Positions 9,599 through 16,776 of a DNA stretch of 64,000 nucleotides are shown piece by piece (positions within the stretch are counted from its first letter, which is position 1; each line of letters begins with the position of its first letter). A model generated the notes under the pieces. That model did no database searches and was not told the origin of the DNA. It saw nothing but the letters and a program-made list of their open reading frames with translations. The stretch spans positions 998,194 to 1,062,193 of the forward strand of contig NZ_KQ033913.1 of the NCBI RefSeq assembly GCF_000969835.1, in the 5' to 3' direction. Position numbers and translations under genes: made by a program. Origin of the DNA: Parabacteroides goldsteinii DSM 19448 = WAL 12034. GTDB lineage: Bacteria > Bacteroidota > Bacteroidia > Bacteroidales > Tannerellaceae.

Positions 9599-9624
9599 TT
9601 CTGTCTCTTAGTAAGAGACGGAAT
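9599..9624 (-). repeat. Right 26-bp inverted repeat of invertible segment 1
   Basis: Exact reverse complement of 9081-9106. It overlaps the last codons (N-S-V-S-Y) and the TAA stop of the recombinase gene, so inversion leaves the recombinase end unchanged. Confidence 0.95.
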
Positions 9625-10834
9625 TTATGGTTCTAAGACTTCCCTTGTTTTTCTTTCCCGAAATTACATATTTATTGATTTGATCGAGTTGGGGATTATC
9701 AAATGTCGCTATGTAAATGCGGGTTGTTTTTACAGAAGTGTGTCCCATGCTTTCCGAAATCATCTCTTCGGATACACCTTTGCTTTTTGCTGTAGTAGCC
9801 CAGGTATGGCGGGGCACATAGGTCGATAGTTCAGTATCTACCAGATTGCCTATATTTTTCAACCGCAGGTTTTGTAGCCGGAGTGCACTTTCATAATCCT
9901 TATATGAAGGATCAGGCGTTCGTAGTACGGGAAATAGAAAAGGGGAATTGGAGTGATAGCGGTCGATCAGTTCCTGTATTTCCGGGAGTATCCTGATCTG
10001 TAGTTCTTGTCCTGTCTTACGTCGTTTATAAACCAGGTAGTTCACTTTTATATTGTCGCATGTGAGATGGGCAATATCGACGAAAGCCATGCCGCTGGTA
10101 TAATAGGCGAACATCAGCAGGTCGCGGGAGAAGATCAGGCCCGTTTTTTTCAATGTCGCATCGCTTAAATTCTTTATCTTTCTGATCACTTTTTCTTCTA
10201 TGGTCCGCTTGGGTGTTTTTTCAATCCGGGTATTTACGTTTTTGAAGAAGTGTGTGCACTCTTTTATCAATCCGCTGGCCGCTGCTTTGTTCATGATTGC
10301 CCGGAAATTGCGCATATAAAACGAAATGGTGTTATCCATCAGCTTTTTGGCCATTAAATATTCTTCATATAGCCGGATCAGCTTTTCGTTGATTTCGTCT
10401 ATCCGGATGTTCTTTCCGAAAAACGAGAGGAAACTGTTCCCCAGGCTTTGGTAAAGGCGGGATGTGGCCTCTTTTCCCTGCGCCAGGAGAATGTCCGCCA
10501 GTTTTTGTATATAGGCGGACAGGTACATGCTTGCGGACCTTTCTTCATACAGTTTCACGATGTCATCGACGGAAAAGTCTTTGTTTACCGGCTGTTCTTC
10601 GATTATTTGCCGGATCATGCGACAGGTTTCGCAGGCTGTTTCCGATACTTGCAACAGGTATTCGGTTCGTTGCCTGTCTGTTCCGGGTGGTATCTGTACT
10701 ATTTCCGTGAGCGGGTCCCACTCTTCTTCGTATACCTTTATATCCAACGGTATACGTTTCATTTTTCGCCGGCAGATCAGCTGGATGTATAGCGGGGTTT
10801 GTTTGCCCGTAACCTTCGATTTCCGGCGTTTCAC
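9608..10834 (-). CDS. Tyrosine site-specific recombinase (promoter invertase candidate, Bacteroidales Mpi/Tsr type)
   Basis: A 408-residue phage-integrase-family protein. Residues 1-90 are the Arm/SAM-like N-terminal domain common in Bacteroidales integrases (TPLYIQLICRRKMKRIPL), followed by a core-binding domain (about 105-215) and a catalytic domain (about 220-390). Visible catalytic elements are KRRKTGQ (Lys), YVPRHTWAT (the HxxR position read as YxxR), MGHTSVKTTRIYI (His and the tyrosine nucleophile). The first catalytic Arg position reads YTSGMAFVD, so that Arg is replaced, as reported for some Bacteroides integrases such as IntDOT. The gene ends inside the right inverted repeat and transcribes toward the invertible segment, which makes it the likely invertase for it. 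A TATATTTG -7 box lies at 10888-10895 on the minus strand. Confidence 0.88.
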   Translation of the reverse strand: MKRRKSKVTGKQTPLYIQLICRRKMKRIPLDIKVYEEEWDPLTEIVQIPPGTDRQRTEYLLQVSETACETCRMIRQIIEEQPVNKDFSVDDIVKLYEERSASMYLSAYIQKLADILLAQGKEATSRLYQSLGNSFLSFFGKNIRIDEINEKLIRLYEEYLMAKKLMDNTISFYMRNFRAIMNKAAASGLIKECTHFFKNVNTRIEKTPKRTIEEKVIRKIKNLSDATLKKTGLIFSRDLLMFAYYTSGMAFVDIAHLTCDNIKVNYLVYKRRKTGQELQIRILPEIQELIDRYHSNSPFLFPVLRTPDPSYKDYESALRLQNLRLKNIGNLVDTELSTYVPRHTWATTAKSKGVSEEMISESMGHTSVKTTRIYIATFDNPQLDQINKYVISGKKNKGSLRTINSVSY

Positions 10835-10887
10835 TTTTACTGATACGTTATTCGTAACTCGATCTGTTTATTGATGTTGGTAAACAA

Positions 10888-10895
10888 CAAATATA
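10888..10895 (-). promoter_or_regulatory. -7 box of the recombinase promoter
   Basis: The plus strand reads CAAATATA, giving TATATTTG on the minus strand. That is a full match to TAnnTTTG about 54 bp before the recombinase start. No clear -33 TTTG is seen at the normal distance. Confidence 0.45.
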
Positions 10896-10996
10896 AGCAG
10901 GATTGAGTTTAAACGGGGGAGCCTGCCATCGGTGTTTTTATTTTCGATCGTATCATAAATATCAGAGGAATAATTATCCCGACAAAATTCTTTTTA

Positions 10997-11004
10997 TATC
11001 TTTG
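10997..11004 (+). promoter_or_regulatory. -7 box upstream of the DUF456 gene
   Basis: TATCTTTG matches the TAnnTTTG consensus 82 bp before the ATG at 11086. No convincing -33 element is present. Confidence 0.45.
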
Positions 11005-11085
11005 AGCGGAATGAGCGGTTTGTTTGCGACACATCCGCCGATTGGAAAGCGTATTCAGATTCTGGAACAATTTTAATGGAAACAG

Positions 11086-11562
11086 ATGGATATATTATTG
11101 ATCATACTAGGAGCGATTTGTCTATTGGTGGGGTTTGCCGGTTGTTTTTTGCTGGTCCTTCCCGGTCCGCCGTTGTCGTATCTGGGGTTGATACTGCTTC
11201 ATTTTACAGATAGGGTACAGTTTACTGTAACCCAACTGGTGATATGGGGTGTGTTGGTTATTGTCGTACAGTTGCTGGATTATCTGACACCGGTGTTGGG
11301 TACTAAATACGGTGGAGGCAGTAAATGGGGAAATTGGGGATGTGTCATCGGAACCGTAGCCGGAATATTCCTGTTCCCGCCCTGGGGAATTTTATTCGGT
11401 CCGTTTGCCGGAGCGGTGATCGGCGAATTGCTGGGTGGAAAGAAATCAATGGAAGCTTTTAAAGCCGGGATAGGAGCTTTTGTCGGATTCTTGCTAAGTG
11501 TTGTCGTAAAGATGGCTCTTTGCGGGTATTTTGTTTATTGTTTTATCAGTGCTTTGATATAA
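11086..11562 (+). CDS. DUF456 family inner-membrane protein
   Basis: A 158-residue, very hydrophobic protein with about four membrane segments (near 3-25, 48-65, 80-110 and 130-155). The LPGPPLSYLGLILLHF and GGGSKWGNWGCVIGTVAGIFLFPPWGILFGPFAGAVIGEL segments are the recognisable DUF456 repeats, with glycine-rich helices. No biochemical role is established for the family. It is a single gene, with its own -7 box and a shared bidirectional terminator at the 3' end facing bfr. Confidence 0.8.
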   Translation: MDILLIILGAICLLVGFAGCFLLVLPGPPLSYLGLILLHFTDRVQFTVTQLVIWGVLVIVVQLLDYLTPVLGTKYGGGSKWGNWGCVIGTVAGIFLFPPWGILFGPFAGAVIGELLGGKKSMEAFKAGIGAFVGFLLSVVVKMALCGYFVYCFISALI

Positions 11563-11565
11563 AAA

Positions 11566-11602
11566 GAGGACGTTGCCACAGTGATACTTTTGCAACGCCC
11601 TC
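11566..11602. terminator. Bidirectional terminator between DUF456 and bacterioferritin genes
   Basis: GAGGACGTTGC (11566-11576) pairs with GCAACGCCCTC (11592-11602), with one A-C mismatch. An A-run precedes it and a T-rich stretch follows. It lies between two convergent genes. Confidence 0.75.
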
Positions 11603-11626
11603 GTTAATTCTTTCTTTGTTTTCTTT

Positions 11627-12133
11627 TTATTCAGCAGGAGTGCCGCCCGAAGAGATCACTTTACTGCGTTCGATAGATTGCAATGCCAGATAATTGTCTC
11701 CGAACTTTTCCAGATTCTCGATTTCTGTTTCGAACTGGTCCAGATGACCTTCTTCTTCTACCACCAAACCTTCGAATACTTTCTTTGTGGCTGAGTCTGC
11801 GTGTTGTGCACATTCGTTGGCCCATGCGTTGTAGTCGTCTACGCTACCGGTTTCCATTTCTGCGGCTTTTTCAAGCATAGCTTTAACATCGTGGATCTTT
11901 TCTACCGGACCGGAACATTTCATTTCCACTTCACCTTTCAGGAACAGGATACGTTCGGCGAGGCGTTCTACATGCATCATTTCTGTTATAGCCGTACGTT
12001 TGAAAAGGCTGGACAGAAGGTCGTATCCCATATCGTCCAAACGGAAATGGAAATACATGTACTGGTTAACAGCTGTCATTTCGTCGGCTACTGCTTTGTT
12101 TAGCAGTTCAATACTTTTTTCTCTTTTAATCAT
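11627..12133 (-). CDS. bfr: Bacterioferritin
   Basis: A 168-residue ferritin-like four-helix protein that oxidises and stores iron in a 24-mer shell. All dinuclear ferroxidase ligands are at the same numbers as in E. coli Bfr: Glu18, Glu51, His54, Glu94, Glu127 and His130. Met52, the haem ligand that marks Bfr rather than Ftn, is present in EMMH. The length is normal plus a short C-terminal tail (ISSGGTPAE). It is a single gene, convergent with the DUF456 gene. Confidence 0.92.
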   Translation of the reverse strand: MIKREKSIELLNKAVADEMTAVNQYMYFHFRLDDMGYDLLSSLFKRTAITEMMHVERLAERILFLKGEVEMKCSGPVEKIHDVKAMLEKAAEMETGSVDDYNAWANECAQHADSATKKVFEGLVVEEEGHLDQFETEIENLEKFGDNYLALQSIERSKVISSGGTPAE

Positions 12134-12275
12134 AATCGTTGAGTTTTAAATCTTGTTTTATAAGACATCTTTATTCTAATGCTGTAAAGTTAACAGTTTC
12201 CATGATACAATGGGGTCGGCTTGTGATAATATTTTTTATCTTTGTCATAGATTCTATTAATTAAAACGAAATCTT

Positions 12276-12617
12276 ATGACAAAAATACAGGAATATCTGG
12301 CTGCTCTGCCGGAAGATAAGAAAGCATTGTTTATCCCCGTGTTCGGAAGTGTAGATAAATTTTACACGGTGGTATATCTGATAATTCGCAATGAGCATGT
12401 GACGGACCAGGAAAAGCCGGAACGCTACGAAGACCGTTTGCAGGTGATTCGGCAAGTGAAAAATAAAGTGGAAGAACTGGTTTCTTCTTATGGTTTGGAC
12501 GGAAAAGAGATTGTGGCGGATATCGCCAGTGATTATTTTGAAGATTTTGTCAATTATAAAGAACCGGAACTGGATATAACGAATGAGGAATTTATTGCGA
12601 TTATCCGGAATTTATAA
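12276..12617 (+). CDS. Hypothetical protein, 113 residues
   Basis: I do not recognise a family. The protein is soluble, acidic and alpha-helical in appearance (IQEYLAALPEDKKALFIPVF, VKNKVEELVSSYGLDGKEIVADIASDYF), with no signal peptide or membrane segment. A TATCTTTG -7 box at 12237-12244 lies 31 bp upstream and supports this start. The gene is flanked by bfr, divergent, and by the DUF4838 gene. Confidence 0.65.
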   Translation: MTKIQEYLAALPEDKKALFIPVFGSVDKFYTVVYLIIRNEHVTDQEKPERYEDRLQVIRQVKNKVEELVSSYGLDGKEIVADIASDYFEDFVNYKEPELDITNEEFIAIIRNL

Positions 12618-12679
12618 CAAACGGGAATAGTTCGTTTGTCGATACTTATACTTACACGATAATTCTAAACTTGAAATAT

Positions 12680-14872
12680 ATGAGAAACCTAAATCTATGT
12701 GCCTTATTCCTGTTATTGGGAATGAATTGTTTGAATGCACAGATTACTGTGGTGAAGGACAGCAAGCCTGTTTCCCGTATCCTGGTGGAAAAGGGAGAAG
12801 CGGTGGATAATCAGGCGGCCCTTTTATTACAGGATTTTGTGAAACGGATAAGCGGTGCCTCCCTGCCCGTAGTGAATGATAAATCGCCCCGGAAAGGAGA
12901 TATCGTCATAGGTGGGAACGATGTATCCGGACTGACCGAAGATGGTTTTCGTCTGAAGACAGAGAATGGCATTGTTTTTATCAGCAGTGGTGGTGATAAA
13001 GGGAATATCTATGGTGTAGTAACTTTGTTGGAAGATTATCTGGGAGTTGCTTATTATGGAGCAAACGCCTATACGTTAACAGAACGTTCTACTGTCGTTA
13101 TTCCGGAATTGGACAGGGCGGAGAATCCGGCTTTCCGTTACCGCCAAAGCCAGTGTTACGCTTTGCGTGAAGACCCGGTTTATAAATTATGGTTCCGCTT
13201 CGAAGAGCCTTCGGAAGTATTTGCCGGTGGCATGTGGGTACATACATTCGACCGTATCATGCCCTCCGATATATACGGAAAGTCTCATCCGGAATATTAT
13301 TCCTTTATCAATGGTGAACGCCGTCCCGGAAAAGCCAGCCAATGGTGTCTGACTAATCCGGAAGTATTTGAACTGGCCTCGCAGAAGATTGATTCCATAT
13401 TTAAGGCGAACCCAGGGAAGAATATGATTTCCGTCAGCCAGAACGACGGTAATTTTACTAACTGCGGTTGTCCGGACTGTAAAGCATTGGATGAACAGGA
13501 GGGAGGCCCTTCCGGCAGTCTGATTCATTTTCTGAATAAGTTGGCTGCCCGCTTCCCGGACAAAGAGTTTTCCACGCTGGCTTATCTGTATACGATGCAT
13601 CCGCCTAAGCATGTGAAGCCATTGCCGAATGTGAATATCATGCTGTGCGATATCGATTGCGACCGTGAAGTTCCTTTGACCGACAATGCTTCCGGACAGG
13701 ATTTCATGAAAGCAATGAAAGGCTGGGCTGCCATCAGTAATAATATATTCGTGTGGGATTACGGGATTAATTTTGATAATTTTGTATCTCCGTTCCCCAA
13801 TTTCCCGATTCTGCAAAAGAATATCCAATTGTTTAAAGAACATCATGCAACCATGCATTTCTCCCAGATAGGAGGTTCCAAAGGAGGTGATTTCCCGGAG
13901 ATGCGTGCTTATATGGTTAGTAAGTTGATGTGGAATCCTTACCAGAATGCCGATTCGCTGATGCGTGCTTTTATGGATGGCTATTATGGGGCTGCCTCTC
14001 CTTATATTTATCAGTATGAGAAGCTGTTGGAGGGTGGTTTGCTTGCCAGCAAACAGCGTCTTTGGATATACGACTCACCGGTTACGCATAAAGACGGTAT
14101 GCTGAATGCGAATTGCCGCAAGCGCTATAATGAGTTGTTCGATCAGGCGGAACAGGCAGTAGCCAGCGATCCCATCCTGTTGAAACGTGTACGGCTATCC
14201 CGTTTGCCGTTACAATATGCCGGACTTGAAATAGCACGCGCCGAAGGAAATCACGATTTGGAAGAAGTCAAAGCCAACCTGGCTTTATTTGAAGAACGTA
14301 CGCGCGAATTTAATATACCGACCCTGAACGAACGAAGTAATCCTCCGGCTGAATATTGCAAATTATATACCGAACGTTATCTGCCTGGTAAAGCAAAGAA
14401 CTTGGCAAAAGGTGCGAAAGTGATCTGGCTTCAAGAGCCGTCCGGTAAATATAAAACGTTGGGAGAAACTGCCCTGACTGATGAACTGTTCGGCGGAACT
14501 ACTTTTGTGGAAAGTTGGATCGGATGGGAGGGCATTGACGGTTCGTTTGTTCTTGATCTGGGTAAAGAGACGCCGGTCAGCTCGATAGAAAGTGATTTCC
14601 TTCACCAGTTGGGTGCCTGGATATTGCTTCCGAAGAAAGTGACCTATTCCACGTCGTCGGATAATAAAACCTATCAACCGTTTGGTGAAAAGAGTTTGGC
14701 GGAAGACCGTTCCGTACAGGTGAAGTTTGTGGGAGTCAAGTGTGAAGCCCCTTCTCCCGTGACAACCCGTTATATAAAGGTCGAGATTGAAGGAATCAAG
14801 ACCTGTCCTTCCTGGCATTATGGGGTAGGTTATCCGGCTTGGTTTTTCTTGGATGAAGTAACTGTTCAATAG
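12680..14872 (+). CDS. Exported DUF4838 glycosidase-like protein with C-terminal F5/8-type domain
   Basis: A 730-residue exported protein. The ATG at 12680 gives a clean signal peptide (MRNLNLCALFLLLGMNCLNAQ), so I prefer it to the TTG at 12671. Residues 25-140 resemble the N-terminal alpha-glucuronidase/GH20-type mixed domain, 150-440 is DUF4838 with an SVSQNDGNFTNCGCPDC motif, and residues 570-730 look like a discoidin-like sugar-binding domain. The family is common in gut Bacteroidales and probably acts on host or plant glycans; the substrate cannot be read from the sequence. It stands alone, with no SusC/SusD partners. Confidence 0.78.
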   Translation: MRNLNLCALFLLLGMNCLNAQITVVKDSKPVSRILVEKGEAVDNQAALLLQDFVKRISGASLPVVNDKSPRKGDIVIGGNDVSGLTEDGFRLKTENGIVFISSGGDKGNIYGVVTLLEDYLGVAYYGANAYTLTERSTVVIPELDRAENPAFRYRQSQCYALREDPVYKLWFRFEEPSEVFAGGMWVHTFDRIMPSDIYGKSHPEYYSFINGERRPGKASQWCLTNPEVFELASQKIDSIFKANPGKNMISVSQNDGNFTNCGCPDCKALDEQEGGPSGSLIHFLNKLAARFPDKEFSTLAYLYTMHPPKHVKPLPNVNIMLCDIDCDREVPLTDNASGQDFMKAMKGWAAISNNIFVWDYGINFDNFVSPFPNFPILQKNIQLFKEHHATMHFSQIGGSKGGDFPEMRAYMVSKLMWNPYQNADSLMRAFMDGYYGAASPYIYQYEKLLEGGLLASKQRLWIYDSPVTHKDGMLNANCRKRYNELFDQAEQAVASDPILLKRVRLSRLPLQYAGLEIARAEGNHDLEEVKANLALFEERTREFNIPTLNERSNPPAEYCKLYTERYLPGKAKNLAKGAKVIWLQEPSGKYKTLGETALTDELFGGTTFVESWIGWEGIDGSFVLDLGKETPVSSIESDFLHQLGAWILLPKKVTYSTSSDNKTYQPFGEKSLAEDRSVQVKFVGVKCEAPSPVTTRYIKVEIEGIKTCPSWHYGVGYPAWFFLDEVTVQ

Positions 14873-14916
14873 GAAAAGACGGTCGGAATTGTGTGAAATA
14901 ACTTTTTTTGTATGTG

Positions 14917-14953
14917 GTTTGTATAAGTATATGCTGAATAACAACTACTTTTG
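14917..14953 (+). promoter_or_regulatory. Promoter of the phosphoethanolamine transferase gene
   Basis: TACTTTTG at 14946-14953 matches the -7 consensus. TTTG at 14917-14920 could be the -33 element, although the spacer (25 bp) is longer than usual. It lies 72 bp before the ATG at 15025. Confidence 0.5.
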
Positions 14954-15024
14954 CAGTTCGCCCGGAAATGAAAGCCGGAAGAAGATAAAAGAGTAGTTGT
15001 TTTTCAGGAATATACGGTATATCG

Positions 15025-16746
15025 ATGAGTTATTTTATAAAGTTGAGGAATTGGTTCACTTCCCAGGAACATTTGTTGTTCTTGTTTGCGTTGTTGTTTA
15101 TCGTTCCTAATTGTGTGTTGTTCTTTACGGAGCCCTTACCTGTCACAGTGGGAATCGCATCTTTGATATTGCCTTATGCCTTTTGGGTCGGTCTGCTTTT
15201 GTTGGCACGCAAACCGGGTATTGTCGTCTGGTGCCTGCTACCGAAAGTTATATTGGACGGGGGACAGCTTGTGTTGCTTTATCTTTTTGGCGAATCGGTG
15301 ATTGCGGTAGATATGTTTCTGAACCTGACCAGTTCGACTGCATCTGAAGCCAGCGAATTACTTGGAAATATATTTCTTGTCATTATAGGTGTCTTCTTCT
15401 TTTATACATTGCCAACTCTGCTGCTGGCTGTCTGGTCTGTCCGGATGAAAAAGAAGCTGACAAACTCTTTCCGAAAAAGATGGGCGGTAAGAAGTCTGGG
15501 TGTGTTTATACTGGGGATCATTCTTTGCATGCTGGCTCCGATACAAGGCCATATGGTTTCACTGAAAAATGATTTTTATCCGGGAAATGCGCTTTACAAC
15601 CTTTATTTTGCAATCAATAAAGCGGAAAAAAACAGTAATTATCATATTACATCATCCGATTTTACCTTCCATGCGACAAAGAACGTGCAGACGGAAGGAA
15701 AACGTGAAATTTATGTATTGGTGGTGGGAGAGACGTCTCGTGCGATGGAATGGAGTTTGTATGGCTATGAACGTAAAACGACTCCCCGGATGGAGAAACT
15801 GGATGGGTTGGTTCATTTTACCGATGTGGTTACCCAATCCAATAATACTCATAAGAGTGTGCCTATCATTCTGTCTGCCGCCAGTGCTGAAGATTATGGG
15901 GTGATTTATGATGAGAAAAGTATTGTGACTGCTTTTAAGGAAGCCGGTTTTCATACGGTTGTAATTGCGAACCAGAATCTGAGCACGTCGATGATCGGTT
16001 CGTTTTACCGGGAAGCGGATACATTTATAGATATGAGCCAGTTTAAACCGAAGTCTGCTTATCTGACATCTTTGCATGACGGTGAATTGCTCCCTTATTT
16101 GCAGAAAGAAGTGGATAAGACGGATGGTAATTTGTTTTTTGTGATTCATACTTATGGTTCGCATTTTAACTATCATGAACGTTATCCGAAAGATTTTGCA
16201 TTTTATACACCGGATAAAGCGGAAGGAATCCGTGCCTCTTATAAGAAGCAACTGCGTAATTCTTATGATAATTCGATACATTATACCGATTATGTGCTAG
16301 GTGAGATTGCGGATATGATGAAAAAAACGGACGCTTGCGTGTCGATGCTTTATCTGAGCGATCACGGGGAAGATATTTTTGACGATGCCCGTGCCCGTTA
16401 TTTGCATGCGTCTCCAATTCCGACCTATTATCAGTTACATATACCTTACATTATTTGGTTCTCGGATGCTTACCGGGCTACTTATCCGGAGAAATACCAG
16501 ACGACAATGGCTCATCAGGCTCTCCCGGTCAGCACGAATAGTGTGTTCCATACCGTATTGGACCTGGCAGGAATACATACGGCAGTTTCCGATTCTACCC
16601 TGGCTGTTTCCAATCCGGCTTTTACGGTGCGCGACCGCATGTACCTCGGAGATCATGACGAACCGGTTCCTTTCTGGAAAGTCGGATTGAAGAATGCCGA
16701 CTTCGAGATGTTGGACAAATGGGGAATTGTTTACGACAAAGATTGA
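15025..16746 (+). CDS. Lipid A phosphoethanolamine transferase (EptA-type, alkaline-phosphatase superfamily)
   Basis: A 573-residue inner-membrane enzyme predicted to move phosphoethanolamine from phosphatidylethanolamine to lipid A or another envelope glycan. About five N-terminal membrane helices (near 17-35, 40-60, 67-90, 112-138, 152-172) precede a periplasmic sulfatase-like domain. Metal and catalytic positions seen in EptA are present: Glu in VVGETSR, the Thr nucleophile in NNTHKSVP, and Asp-His in LSDHGED. The family confers cationic-peptide resistance in other bacteria, and that is an inference here. A two-component kinase gene begins 30 bp downstream, so shared regulation is possible. 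Confidence 0.87.
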   Translation: MSYFIKLRNWFTSQEHLLFLFALLFIVPNCVLFFTEPLPVTVGIASLILPYAFWVGLLLLARKPGIVVWCLLPKVILDGGQLVLLYLFGESVIAVDMFLNLTSSTASEASELLGNIFLVIIGVFFFYTLPTLLLAVWSVRMKKKLTNSFRKRWAVRSLGVFILGIILCMLAPIQGHMVSLKNDFYPGNALYNLYFAINKAEKNSNYHITSSDFTFHATKNVQTEGKREIYVLVVGETSRAMEWSLYGYERKTTPRMEKLDGLVHFTDVVTQSNNTHKSVPIILSAASAEDYGVIYDEKSIVTAFKEAGFHTVVIANQNLSTSMIGSFYREADTFIDMSQFKPKSAYLTSLHDGELLPYLQKEVDKTDGNLFFVIHTYGSHFNYHERYPKDFAFYTPDKAEGIRASYKKQLRNSYDNSIHYTDYVLGEIADMMKKTDACVSMLYLSDHGEDIFDDARARYLHASPIPTYYQLHIPYIIWFSDAYRATYPEKYQTTMAHQALPVSTNSVFHTVLDLAGIHTAVSDSTLAVSNPAFTVRDRMYLGDHDEPVPFWKVGLKNADFEMLDKWGIVYDKD

Positions 16747-16776
16747 TATTTTGATAGAAACTTCTACCTTTGTTTT

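Larger units (their letters stand above)
9081..9624. other. Invertible promoter segment 1, present in the OFF orientation
   Basis: A 544-bp non-coding segment bounded by perfect 26-bp inverted repeats lies between the DUF3575-led fimbrial operon and a tyrosine recombinase. Inside is one full Bacteroidetes promoter (TTTG 9538-9541, 20-bp spacer, TACGTTTG 9562-9569) that points right, away from the operon and antisense to the recombinase. I found no CAAAnnTA, the leftward -7 consensus, within the segment. Inversion would place the -7 box at about 9136-9143 facing the operon, giving a leader of roughly 75 nt to the ATG at 9054. A 12-bp direct repeat ATTGTCAAACAA occurs at 9193-9204 and 9353-9364. 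Function as an on/off switch is inferred from this layout. Confidence 0.88.
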
